From assembly GCF_016807805.1 (NCBI RefSeq), contig NZ_CP063362.1, positions 5,436,501 to 5,500,500 of the forward strand: 64,000 nucleotides of DNA, read 5' to 3'. Shown here one piece after another: positions 8,773 to 17,293 of this stretch; position 1 is the first letter of the stretch; every line of letters begins with the position of its first letter. This stretch comes from Xanthobacter dioxanivorans. Its GTDB lineage: Bacteria > Pseudomonadota > Alphaproteobacteria > Rhizobiales > Xanthobacteraceae. The position numbers and the translations under genes were made by a program. The notes under the pieces are model-generated. The model was given only the letters and a program-made list of their open reading frames with translations. It was not told the DNA's origin and ran no database searches.

Positions 8773-10668
8773 ATGCATCTCGACGCGCAGACGTTCGTCT
8801 CGCTGCTGCTGAACGGCCTCGCCACCGGCTCGATGCTCTTCATCGTGGCCTGCGGCCTGTCGCTCATCTTCGGCGTCACGCAGATCGTCAATTTCGCCCA
8901 CGGCTCGTTCTACATGCTGGGGGCCTATATCGCCTATTCGCTGGTCTCCGTCATGATGTCGGTCCCCGGTGGCTTCTGGGCCGGCGTGCTGGTCGCCGCG
9001 GTGGTGGTCGGCATCGTGGGCGGGCTGGTGGAAATGACGGTGCTTCGTCGCCTCTACAAGGCTCCGGAGCTGCTTCAGCTCCTCGCCACCTTTGGCGTCG
9101 TCCTCGTGGTGCAGGATGTCACCCGCTATGTGTGGGGCAGTGAGGACCTCATCGGCCCGCGCGTGCCGGGCCTCGCCGGCTCGCTCGATTTCTTCGGCAT
9201 CCGCTTTCCCTCCTACAACATCTTCCTGATGCTACTTGGCCCGGCGATCCTCGGGCTCCTGTGGCTGGTCTTCCACCGCACGCGCTGGGGCACCCTGGTG
9301 CGGGCCGCCACCGAGGACCGAGAGATGGTCGGTGTGTTGGGGGTGAACCAGCGCTGGCTGTTCACCTCCGTCTTCATCCTTGGCAGCGCGCTCGCGGGGC
9401 TCGGCGGAGCCGTTCAGTTGCCGCGGGATTCCGCCAATCTCGGCATGGATTTCAATCTGCTCACCGAAGCTTTCGTGGTGGTGGTGATCGGCGGCCTCGG
9501 GAGTATCTCGGGCGCCTTCGTCGCGGCCCTGCTTATTGGCGTCATCCAGTCGTTCGGCACCCTGCTAATGCCCTCCATGACGCTGGTGACGATCTTCATC
9601 TTCATGACCATCGTGCTGGTGTTCCGTCCCTACGGTCTCGCCGGCAAGAAGCAGGTGCAGGTACGCGAGCCGCCACGCGTCGACGAGGGACTGATGGTCC
9701 AGGGCGGCCGCGAGCAATGGGTTCTGTGGGGTCTCGCCGCGGCCTTCGTCGTCGCCTCGCCGCTGCTCCTGAACGGCTACGGCATCACCCTGCTGATCGA
9801 GACACTGATCTTCATTCTGTTTGCCTCCAGCCTCCATTTCCTGGTCGGCCCGGCAGGCATTCTCAGCTTCGGCCATGCGGCCTATTTCGGCATCGGCGCC
9901 TATTTCGCTGCGCTTGGGGTCAAATATTTCGGGTTGCCCTTCCTTCCAGCGCTCATCGGCGCGCCCATCGTCGCCGGTCTTGGCGCGGCGCTGTTCGGCT
10001 GGCTGTGCGTGCGCCTTTCTGGCACCTATCGCGCCATGCTCACGCTGGCCCTGGCCCAGATCGTTTGGTCGGTGGCGTGGCAGTGGATCAGCGTCACGGG
10101 CGGCGACAACGGCATCCTGAAGGTGTGGCCGGATGCCTGGGCCCACAACCACGTGGTCTATCTCTATGTCACCCTGGCCGTGGTGGGGATGAGTCTTATC
10201 GTCCTGCGCCGCATCGTGTTCGCGCCCTTCGGCTACGCGCTCCGGGCAGCGCGGGATTCATCGGCCCGGGCGGTTGCCATCGGCATCGAAGTGCGCCGCG
10301 TCCAGTGGGCCGGCTTCGTGCTGGCGGGGGCGCTGGCGGGCCTTGGCGGCGCACTCTACGCCTTCGCCAAGGGGAGCGTCTTTCCGGACGTCGCCTCGAT
10401 CGCTTTCTCGGTCGACGGTCTGGTGATGCTGCTCCTCGGCGGGCTCGAAAGCCTCGCCGGCCCCATCGTCGGAGCCGCCGGCTATCACTGGCTGCTGGCG
10501 GAACTACAGCGCACTACCGAATACTGGCGGGCGCCGCTCGGCATCGTCATCGTCCTTGCCATCATCTTCTTCCCGCGCGGCATCGTCGGAATGATCGAGA
10601 AGCTCGTCCCGCACCTGTTCCGCCGCGTCGGCCTCGTCCGCCGCGCGAGCGTCGGAGACCCATCATGA
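8773..10668 (+). CDS. LivH-LivM fused permease of a branched-chain-type ABC importer
   Basis: A 631-residue protein joins the two permeases normally encoded separately. Residues 1-~295 are LivH-like (IFGVTQIVNFAHGSFYMLGAY; ends FRPYGLAG). Residues ~320-600 are LivM-like (GPAGILSFGHAAYFGIGAYF; ends FFPRGIVGMIE). Each half has about eight membrane helices and an EAA-like loop. AGGAAAAG precedes the ATG. The stop overlaps the ATPase start by ATGA, so the genes are co-translated. Fused LivHM proteins are known in a minority of such systems. Confidence 0.9.
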   Translation: MHLDAQTFVSLLLNGLATGSMLFIVACGLSLIFGVTQIVNFAHGSFYMLGAYIAYSLVSVMMSVPGGFWAGVLVAAVVVGIVGGLVEMTVLRRLYKAPELLQLLATFGVVLVVQDVTRYVWGSEDLIGPRVPGLAGSLDFFGIRFPSYNIFLMLLGPAILGLLWLVFHRTRWGTLVRAATEDREMVGVLGVNQRWLFTSVFILGSALAGLGGAVQLPRDSANLGMDFNLLTEAFVVVVIGGLGSISGAFVAALLIGVIQSFGTLLMPSMTLVTIFIFMTIVLVFRPYGLAGKKQVQVREPPRVDEGLMVQGGREQWVLWGLAAAFVVASPLLLNGYGITLLIETLIFILFASSLHFLVGPAGILSFGHAAYFGIGAYFAALGVKYFGLPFLPALIGAPIVAGLGAALFGWLCVRLSGTYRAMLTLALAQIVWSVAWQWISVTGGDNGILKVWPDAWAHNHVVYLYVTLAVVGMSLIVLRRIVFAPFGYALRAARDSSARAVAIGIEVRRVQWAGFVLAGALAGLGGALYAFAKGSVFPDVASIAFSVDGLVMLLLGGLESLAGPIVGAAGYHWLLAELQRTTEYWRAPLGIVIVLAIIFFPRGIVGMIEKLVPHLFRRVGLVRRASVGDPS

Positions 10669-11432
10669 TCATGGACGGCGAGCTGCTCGTCACCGGCATC
10701 CGTAAAGCCTATGGCGGCGTGAAGGCGGTGGACGACGTGTCCTTCTCCGTCGCTCCGGGCGAGATGGTAGCCATCATCGGACCAAACGGGGCGGGCAAAT
10801 CCACCTGCTTCAACATGCTGGGCGGACAGATCCGGCCGGACGCCGGCGAGGTGCGCTTCGGCGGCAAGCTGGTCAACGGGCTCGATCCGGCTGCCGTCTG
10901 GCGGCTAGGCATCGGGCGGACATTCCAGATCACCGCCACCTTCGCCAGCATGAGCGTGCGGGAGAATGTGCAGATGGTGCTGCTGTCGCACCACCGACGC
11001 CTCGCCGGCTGGTGGCGTCCGACCTCCGCGCATTTCCGCGACGAGGCCGAAGAACTGCTCGACGTCACCGGCCTGCGTTCGCAGGCCGACCGGCCCTGCG
11101 CGGTGCTCTCCTACGGCGACCTCAAGCGCCTGGAGCTGGCCATGGCGCTCGGCAGCAGGCCGAGGCTTCTCCTGATGGACGAGCCGACCGCCGGCATGGC
11201 GCCGACCGAGCGCATCGGCATGATGCGCCTCGTGCGCGACCTCGTTGAGGGGAAGGGCATCTCGATCCTGTTCACCGAGCACGACATGGATGTGGTCTTC
11301 GGCCATGCCGACCGGGTGATCGTGCTGAACCGCGGACGGGTCATCGCCACCGGAGCCCCCGCCGCCATCCGCAACGAGAAGCACGTGCAAGACGTCTATC
11401 TGGGCGGCGGCACCATGTATGGAGCGCACTGA
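10665..11432 (+). CDS. LivG-type ABC transporter ATPase
   Basis: 255 residues, starting at the ATG overlapping the permease stop. Walker A is GPNGAGKST (~residues 40-48) and Walker B LLLMDEPTAGMAP. The signature loop is atypical: LSYGDLKRLELAMAL in place of LSGG/LSYGQ. This is common in LivG proteins of amide and urea importers. It pairs with LivF (11432) to power the importer at the inner membrane, and overlaps it by one base pair. Confidence 0.9.
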   Translation: MIMDGELLVTGIRKAYGGVKAVDDVSFSVAPGEMVAIIGPNGAGKSTCFNMLGGQIRPDAGEVRFGGKLVNGLDPAAVWRLGIGRTFQITATFASMSVRENVQMVLLSHHRRLAGWWRPTSAHFRDEAEELLDVTGLRSQADRPCAVLSYGDLKRLELAMALGSRPRLLLMDEPTAGMAPTERIGMMRLVRDLVEGKGISILFTEHDMDVVFGHADRVIVLNRGRVIATGAPAAIRNEKHVQDVYLGGGTMYGAH

Positions 11433-12133
11433 TGCTGCGGGTATCGAACATCAACAGCTTCTATGGCGCGGCCCATATCCTCCACGACCTCTCCATCACC
11501 ATGGGGGCCGGGGAGACGGTAGCGCTGCTCGGCCGCAATGGCGCGGGCAAGTCGACGCTGATGAAGTCCATCATCGGCATCGTGACGCCGCGCAGCGGGG
11601 CGGTGAGCTTCAAGGGGGAGGAGATCGCCGGCCTCGAACCCTTTGCGGTGGCGCGCCGGGGCATCGGCTTCGTGCCGGAGGACCGCCGTATCTTCGTCAG
11701 TCTCTCGGTGGCGGAGAACCTGGAGGTCGGCCGCCGCTCCGCGCGGAGCAGTCAGGCGGGCTGGACGCCAGAGCGGCTCTACGAGGTCTTTCCCAACCTC
11801 GCCGAGATGCGCGGCCGTCAGGCCGGCCACATGAGTGGCGGCGAGCAGCAGATGCTCACCATTGCCCGCACCCTCATGGGCAATCCCGAATTGATCCTGC
11901 TCGACGAGCCGTCCGAGGGCCTCGCCCCCAAGATCGTCGAGCAGATGGCGGATGCCATCCTACGCCTCGGCAGGACCGGCATGACGGTTCTGATCTCCGA
12001 GCAGAACATGCACTTTGCCGGCCTCGTCTCCGAGCGGGCCTATGTGATCGAGAAGGGACAGATCAAGTTCTCGGGCACCATGCAAGAGCTCATGGGCGAC
12101 GAGGACATCCGCCGCAACTATCTGGCCCTGTAG
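11432..12133 (+). CDS. LivF-type ABC transporter ATPase
   Basis: 233 residues with Walker A GRNGAGKST, Q-loop region FVPEDRRIF, signature MSGGEQQML and Walker B LILLDEPSEGLAP. Typical LivF length. It is the last gene of the four-gene importer operon and is followed at once by a long stem-loop. Confidence 0.92.
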   Translation: MLRVSNINSFYGAAHILHDLSITMGAGETVALLGRNGAGKSTLMKSIIGIVTPRSGAVSFKGEEIAGLEPFAVARRGIGFVPEDRRIFVSLSVAENLEVGRRSARSSQAGWTPERLYEVFPNLAEMRGRQAGHMSGGEQQMLTIARTLMGNPELILLDEPSEGLAPKIVEQMADAILRLGRTGMTVLISEQNMHFAGLVSERAYVIEKGQIKFSGTMQELMGDEDIRRNYLAL

Positions 12134-12171
12134 GGCCATGTCCGGCGGCGATCGGCTGCCGGACATGGCCC
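12133..12171. terminator. convergent stem-loop terminator between livF and the reductase gene
   Basis: A perfect 14-bp stem (12133-12146 with 12158-12171) around an 11-base loop overlaps the livF stop and ends 17 bp before the convergent fnr stop. No T-run follows on either strand, so it may act as a bidirectional block or 3'-end stabiliser. Confidence 0.55.
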
Positions 12172-12187
12172 CGCTGGCGTGCACGGA

Positions 12188-12964
12188 CTATCGCTCGGCG
12201 AACGCCTTCTCTACGACGAAATGTCCGGGGCTCGCGCCAGAGCCTTCTTCAAAGCCCCGAGCCACCAACAGGGTCTTGATGTCCGTCATCATGGCTGGCG
12301 AGCCGCAGATCATCACCCGGTCGATCGCCGGATCGACCGGCTTGAGGCCCACGTCGGCGGCCAGCTTCCCGCTCTCCAGCAGGGTGGAGACGCGACCCTC
12401 GTTGCGGAACGGCTCGCGGGTCACGGTCGGGTAGTAGACGAGCTTCTCCGCGATTTCCGCGCCGAGGAATTCGTGGGCCGGCAGTTCCTCACAGATGAGC
12501 TCCTCATAGGCGAGGTCCGCCACATGGCGGCAGCCGTGGACCAGCACCACCTTGTTGAAGCGCGCGTAGGTCTCCGGATCGCGGATCACCGACAGGAAGG
12601 GCGCAAGGCCAGTGCCGGTGCCGAGAAGATAGAGGTTGCGGCCGGGCAGGAGATTGTCGAGCACCAACGTGCCGGTGGCCTTGCGTCCCACGGTGATGGG
12701 GTCGCCCACCTTGATGTGCTGGAGACGGGAGGTCAGCGGGCCGTTGGGTACCTTGATGGAGAAGAATTCCAGCGTCTCGCCCCAGCTTGGGCTCACCACG
12801 GAATAGGCGCGCAGCAGCGGCCGGCCGTCGACCTTGAGGCCGATCATGGTGAACTCGCCGGTGCGGAAGCGGAACCCGGGATCACGTGTGGTGGCGAAGG
12901 AGAAGAGACGGTCGGTCCAGTGGCGGACGCTGAGGACCTGCTCCTCAAAGAAGTTGCTGCTCAT
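12188..12964 (-). CDS. ferredoxin-NADP+ reductase (Fpr type)
   Basis: 258 residues from the ATG at 12964. The FAD-binding RAYSVVSP motif and the NADP-binding GTGTGLAPFLSVIRDPETY segment are clear, and the C-terminus (VEKAFAER) matches the bacterial Fpr subgroup. It moves electrons between NADP(H) and ferredoxin. It lies 26 bp after the ferredoxin gene and ends the mop-hyuA-hyuB-fdxA-fnr operon. It therefore probably couples the encoded molybdoenzyme to the NADP pool via that ferredoxin. Confidence 0.92.
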   Translation of the reverse strand: MSSNFFEEQVLSVRHWTDRLFSFATTRDPGFRFRTGEFTMIGLKVDGRPLLRAYSVVSPSWGETLEFFSIKVPNGPLTSRLQHIKVGDPITVGRKATGTLVLDNLLPGRNLYLLGTGTGLAPFLSVIRDPETYARFNKVVLVHGCRHVADLAYEELICEELPAHEFLGAEIAEKLVYYPTVTREPFRNEGRVSTLLESGKLAADVGLKPVDPAIDRVMICGSPAMMTDIKTLLVARGFEEGSGASPGHFVVEKAFAER

Positions 12965-12990
12965 GACGGTCTCTAAAGTTTCCGGCCACG

Positions 12991-13323
12991 TCAGGGCTGT
13001 GCCGGTTCGGGGGATAGGAGGGCAGCTTTGCCTGGCCGGCCCTTCCATTCGTCCGCATCCGCCGGGGGCTCGCGCTTCTCGGTGATGTTGGGCCAGGCTT
13101 GAGCGAAGCGGGCGTTGAGGGCGGCCCATTCGCCGATGCCGAGGTCGCTGTCCGGCCGGATCGCCTCGGCGGGGCATTCGGGCTCGCACACGCCGCAGTC
13201 GATGCATTCGTCCGGATGGATCACCAGCATGTTCTCGCCGGCATAGAAACAATCGACTGGGCACACGGATACGCAGTCCATGTACTTGCACCGTATGCAG
13301 CCCTCGGTGACGACATAGGCCAT
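12991..13323 (-). CDS. fdxA: 7Fe ferredoxin (FdxA type, 3Fe-4S plus 4Fe-4S)
   Basis: 110 residues from the ATG at 13323 ([17 protein letters not shown]). Cysteine patterns match Fdx[19 protein letters not shown] and, further on, [12 protein letters not shown], with HPDE before the second set. Length is the usual 105-115. It is a soluble low-potential electron carrier, placed between hyuB and a ferredoxin reductase. It is probably the electron partner of the molybdopterin enzyme in the same operon and not a housekeeping ferredoxin. Confidence 0.9.
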   Translation of the reverse strand: MAYVVTEGCIRCKYMDCVSVCPVDCFYAGENMLVIHPDECIDCGVCEPECPAEAIRPDSDLGIGEWAALNARFAQAWPNITEKREPPADADEWKGRPGKAALLSPEPAQP

Positions 13324-13437
13324 GCGACCCCCTGATCCGTTGCTCCACCTGCCGGGGCGCCGCGCTCCGATGCGGGATGGAGGACCGTCGTGCCGGCCCT
13401 TCCCGTCAAAAGGTTCGGTCGCTGCCACGGCACGCCA

Positions 13438-15105
13438 TCAGTCCTCGCGCTTCGCTCCGCAGCCGTAGCCGCGCGCCAGATCCTGCGCCACGAGACCGGC
13501 GCTGCGCGCGCTGGCCGGCCCATAACCGCCGCCACCGGGCGTGCGGACGAGAAGATAGTCGCCGGGCTTCAGGGCCACGTCCTGATCCTTGGACAGGTGC
13601 GGCGGCGTGGTTGAAACGCCGTTCTGCACGATCTCGATGCTGTTCGGCAGCCCGCTCTCTCCGCCGAACACGCCGGGCGGGCCGACGCGGCCGTGGTCCA
13701 TGACGAAGGAGGCGCGGGCCTCACCGCGCCGAAGCTTAACTTTGTAGCGCACGCCGAAGCCGCCGCGATGGGTGCCGCCGCCCGCCGTACCCTCGGCGAG
13801 GGCGAACTCCTCGAACAGCACGGGAAAGCGCTGCTCCAGGATCTCCAGGGGCGGGGTCTTGGCGATGCCGATGGTGGAGCAGCCGTTGGAGATTCCATCA
13901 TGCCCGGCCGAGCCGCCATAGCCCCCTCCGGTGACGACATACATCACGTAGTTCCGGCCCGTTTCTGGATCGAACCCCCCGATGGCGAGATTGCCGCTGG
14001 TGCCAGCCGGCGCACCGAAGGCACGCTCCGGCAGGGCCGGGGCGAGCGCCATGAAGACGGCCTCCGCGATGCGCTGGCTCACCTCCGCCGCACAGCCGGA
14101 CACCGGGGAGGGGTAGCGGGCATCCAGGAACGTGCCCTCGGGCACGGCGATGTCGAGCGGGTCGAACGTACCGGCATTAATCGGCACCTCGGGGAAGAGG
14201 TGCTTCATGGCGAGATAGATGGAGGATTTGGTGGTGGCGATGACGCTGTTCATGGGCCCGCGGCAGGGCTTGGAGGAGCCGCCGAGGTCGAAGCTGAGGC
14301 CGTTGATTGATTTGGTGATGGCGAGGTTGATCTCGAGCGGCGCGTCCACCACACCATCGGAATCGACGATGGTGGTCGCCGTGTAGACGCCATCGGGAAT
14401 GGTCTCGATCTTGGCCCGCATCTGCTGCGCGGCGCGGGTACGCAACTGCTTGATGGCGCTGTCCACCACCTCGCGGCCATACCGGTCGAGCAGGGCAGTC
14501 AGGCGCGCTTTGCCGATGGCGAGCGCTGCGGCTTGGGCCTTGATGTCGCCGATGCGCTGCTGCGCCACGCGGATGTTGGAGAGGATGATGGAGAGGATCT
14601 CCTCGTCCAGCACGCCCTTCTTGAACAGCTTGACCGGCGGCAGGCGCAGGCCCTCCTGCTCCACTTCCGTCGCATGGGCGGAAAAGCCGCCGGGCACCAT
14701 GCCGCCGGTGTCCGGCCAGTGTCCGGTATTGGCCAGCCAGGCGAAGAGCTCACCCTTGTAGAAGAACGGCTCGACGAACTTTACGTCCATCAGGTGGGTG
14801 CCGCCCATATAGGGGTCGTTGAGGATGAAGATATCGCCTTCATCGATGCTCCGCGCGCGCTCGATCACCGCCCGCGTGGAAAATTGCATGGTGCCGACGA
14901 AGACCGGCAGACCCAGCTCGCCCTGGGCGATCAGGTCGCCTGTGCCACGGGCATAAATGCCGTCGGAGCGGTCGAGTCCCTCGGCGATCACCGGGCTGAA
15001 GGCGGTGCGCACGAAGGCGAGGTCCATCTCGTTGCAGACCTGCTGCAGCCCGTTCTGGATGACCGAGAGGGTGACAGGGTCGATGACGGTCTCTACGTGC
15101 TTCAC
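13438..15105 (-). CDS. hyuB: hydantoinase/oxoprolinase B subunit (HyuB family)
   Basis: About 555 residues starting at a GTG (15105) that overlaps the hyuA stop as GTGA, a sign of translational coupling. Family landmarks: AFVRTAFSPVIAEGLDRSDGIY, NDPYMGGTHLMD, GHWPDTGGMVPGG, and the glycine-rich end LLVRTPGGGGYGPA. With HyuA it forms the ATP-dependent enzymes known as 5-oxoprolinase, N-methylhydantoinase or acetophenone carboxylase. All of these act on a carbonyl or cyclic amide with ATP. Which one cannot be told from the sequence. Length is normal for HyuB. Confidence 0.9.
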   Translation of the reverse strand: MKHVETVIDPVTLSVIQNGLQQVCNEMDLAFVRTAFSPVIAEGLDRSDGIYARGTGDLIAQGELGLPVFVGTMQFSTRAVIERARSIDEGDIFILNDPYMGGTHLMDVKFVEPFFYKGELFAWLANTGHWPDTGGMVPGGFSAHATEVEQEGLRLPPVKLFKKGVLDEEILSIILSNIRVAQQRIGDIKAQAAALAIGKARLTALLDRYGREVVDSAIKQLRTRAAQQMRAKIETIPDGVYTATTIVDSDGVVDAPLEINLAITKSINGLSFDLGGSSKPCRGPMNSVIATTKSSIYLAMKHLFPEVPINAGTFDPLDIAVPEGTFLDARYPSPVSGCAAEVSQRIAEAVFMALAPALPERAFGAPAGTSGNLAIGGFDPETGRNYVMYVVTGGGYGGSAGHDGISNGCSTIGIAKTPPLEILEQRFPVLFEEFALAEGTAGGGTHRGGFGVRYKVKLRRGEARASFVMDHGRVGPPGVFGGESGLPNSIEIVQNGVSTTPPHLSKDQDVALKPGDYLLVRTPGGGGYGPASARSAGLVAQDLARGYGCGAKRED

Positions 15106-17195
15106 TGAAGCGCCCTCGCCAGCGAGATAATGATGTTGCCGCACTCGTCCACCCGGCCGCTGTCCTGCGGCTCGATGACGATTGTGGTGTCGAGCTGGGC
15201 CAGGATCGCCGGCCCGTCGATGACTGCGCCGATGGGCAGCATCTCGCGCCGGTAAACCGGCGTGTCGAAGAAGCCGCCATCGAACCAGACCCGCCGATGC
15301 CCGCCGATGGCCTCCTCTGTCCGCGCCGCCGGCGCCTTGGGCAGGAAGGCGGAGATGGGCAGCGGCGCGCGCTCGCCGATCACGGCCGTCCGCAGGCTGA
15401 CGAGGACGGGCTCGATTTCCGGCAGATCCACCTGGAAGCGATCGAAATAAGCATGACGGAACAGGTCGCGCAGCGCGTCGCGGCCGATGTCTACGGCGGG
15501 CAATGCGACACTCAGCACGTGGCTCTGGCCGGCGAACTGCATGTCGGCGCTGTGCAGCACCCGGTAGCGCTCGATGATCCCTTCCTGGGATCCGAGGACG
15601 ACCCGCGCCTGCGCGATCTGGCCTTCGAGGATTTCCGCGATGCCGCCATCCGCGAGCCGATCCAGCGGGCAATTGATGGTGCGCACCACATCTTGCCGCA
15701 GGTCGGCCACGAGGCAGCCGAGGGCATTGGTCAGCCCCGGCCGCGGCGGAACAAGCACTTCGGGGATCGCGAGTTCGCGGGCGAGCGCCGCGGCATGCAG
15801 GGGGCCTGCGCCGCCGAAGGCGATCAGGCAGAAGTCGCGGGGATCGAGCCCGCGCGCCAGCGTCACCATTCGCACCGCGCCGGCCATCCGGTCGTTAGCG
15901 ACGCGCACCACGGCCTCCGCCGCCGCTTCAACCGACAGGCCGAGGGGGCGGGCGATCTGCTCCTCCATCAGGCTTCGGATGGTTTCCAGCGAGACGGTCT
16001 CGTTCACGGCCAGCAGACGTTCCTTGTCGAGCCGGCCGAGCAGAAGATTGGCATCGGTGATGGTGATGCGGTTGCCGCCGCGCCCGAAGCAGATCGGCCC
16101 GGGATAGGCCCCGGCGCTCTGCGGCCCGACGAGGAGCAGCCCGGCCTCGTTTACCGAGGCGATGGAGCCGCCCCCGGCACCCACCGTGTGCACGTCCACC
16201 ATGGGGATGTGGAGCGGCATAGCGTATTCGAGCTCGATCTCCGCCGAGACCAACGGCTGCCCGTCGCGGATCAGGGCGACGTCGGTGGACGTGCCGCCCA
16301 TGTCGTAGGTGACCACGTTCAGCCGGCCGGCCGCGTGTGCAAGATAGGACGCCGCGATGACGCCAGAGGCCGGGCCGGACATCACCGTCTGCACCGGCGT
16401 CTGCGCCACCACCTCCGCCGAGGCCGTGCCGCCGTTGCCCTGCATCACCAGCAGGTCGCGCGCGAGCCCCCGCTCGGCGAGGCCTTCGCGGAGGCGGCGT
16501 ACATAGCGGCTCAGGACGGGCTGGATGGACCCATTGACGGCCGCAGTAACCCCGCGCTCGTACTCGCGCTGCTCGGCGACGATTTCATGGCCCACGGTGA
16601 CATAGGAGTTCGGCCAGAGGGCGCGCACGATTTCAGCGGCCCGCCGCTCGTGGGCGGGATTGGCGTAGGAATGCAGGAAATGGATGACCACCGCCTCCAC
16701 GCCTTGTGCCAGCAGCTCCCGCGCAGCGGCCTCCACATCCGTGGCGTCGAGGGGCGTGACCGCCTGGCCCTGGGCGTCCATGCGCTCGGTTACTTCGAGC
16801 CGAAGATCGCGCGGGATGATGGGCACGAACGTTCCCGTCAGGCCATAAGGGGTGGGGCGCGTACGCCGGCCGAGCTCCAGGATGTCGCGGAAGCCGCGGG
16901 TGGTGATCAGTCCGCAGCGCGCGAGCTTGCGCTCCAGCAGGGCATTGGTCGTGACCGTGGTGCCGTGGATGAAGAGGTCCACCGCGCTTGCGTCCGAACC
17001 CACCGCCGCGAGTGCTTCCAGCACGCCGCGCGCCTGATTGTCCGTGGTGGAGGGCACCTTCGCCAGCTTAATGTCGCCCGTCCGCGGATCGAGGGCCATC
17101 AGATCCGTGAAGGTACCGCCTACGTCGCAACCGACGATCGCCATGGACATGTTTGGAAACCCTGAAATTGGAGCTTCGACTTTGCTGTGAGTCAT
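15102..17195 (-). CDS. hyuA: hydantoinase/oxoprolinase A subunit (HyuA family, ATP-binding)
   Basis: Up to 697 residues. Family homology starts near residue 18 (AIVGCDVGGTFTD), so ATGs at 17150 or 17144 are also possible starts; none has a strong ribosome site. Other landmarks: HGTTVTTNALLER, VTYDMGGTSTDVAL and GAGGGSIASV of the ASKHA-type ATPase fold, and AFGGAGPLHA. The ATPase half activates the substrate carbonyl by phosphorylation for HyuB. It sits 98 bp downstream of the molybdoenzyme in the same operon, so the two steps probably belong to one pathway. Confidence 0.9.
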   Translation of the reverse strand: MTHSKVEAPISGFPNMSMAIVGCDVGGTFTDLMALDPRTGDIKLAKVPSTTDNQARGVLEALAAVGSDASAVDLFIHGTTVTTNALLERKLARCGLITTRGFRDILELGRRTRPTPYGLTGTFVPIIPRDLRLEVTERMDAQGQAVTPLDATDVEAAARELLAQGVEAVVIHFLHSYANPAHERRAAEIVRALWPNSYVTVGHEIVAEQREYERGVTAAVNGSIQPVLSRYVRRLREGLAERGLARDLLVMQGNGGTASAEVVAQTPVQTVMSGPASGVIAASYLAHAAGRLNVVTYDMGGTSTDVALIRDGQPLVSAEIELEYAMPLHIPMVDVHTVGAGGGSIASVNEAGLLLVGPQSAGAYPGPICFGRGGNRITITDANLLLGRLDKERLLAVNETVSLETIRSLMEEQIARPLGLSVEAAAEAVVRVANDRMAGAVRMVTLARGLDPRDFCLIAFGGAGPLHAAALARELAIPEVLVPPRPGLTNALGCLVADLRQDVVRTINCPLDRLADGGIAEILEGQIAQARVVLGSQEGIIERYRVLHSADMQFAGQSHVLSVALPAVDIGRDALRDLFRHAYFDRFQVDLPEIEPVLVSLRTAVIGERAPLPISAFLPKAPAARTEEAIGGHRRVWFDGGFFDTPVYRREMLPIGAVIDGPAILAQLDTTIVIEPQDSGRVDECGNIIISLARALQ

Positions 17196-17293
17196 CCAGG
17201 CGTTGCCGCCACGCGGGAAGGGCGTTCAGCGGTGCAATCTCGTCGTCGCATCTGCGAGAAGCAAGGATCGCGCCAGCTGTGCGCGTCGCGGAC

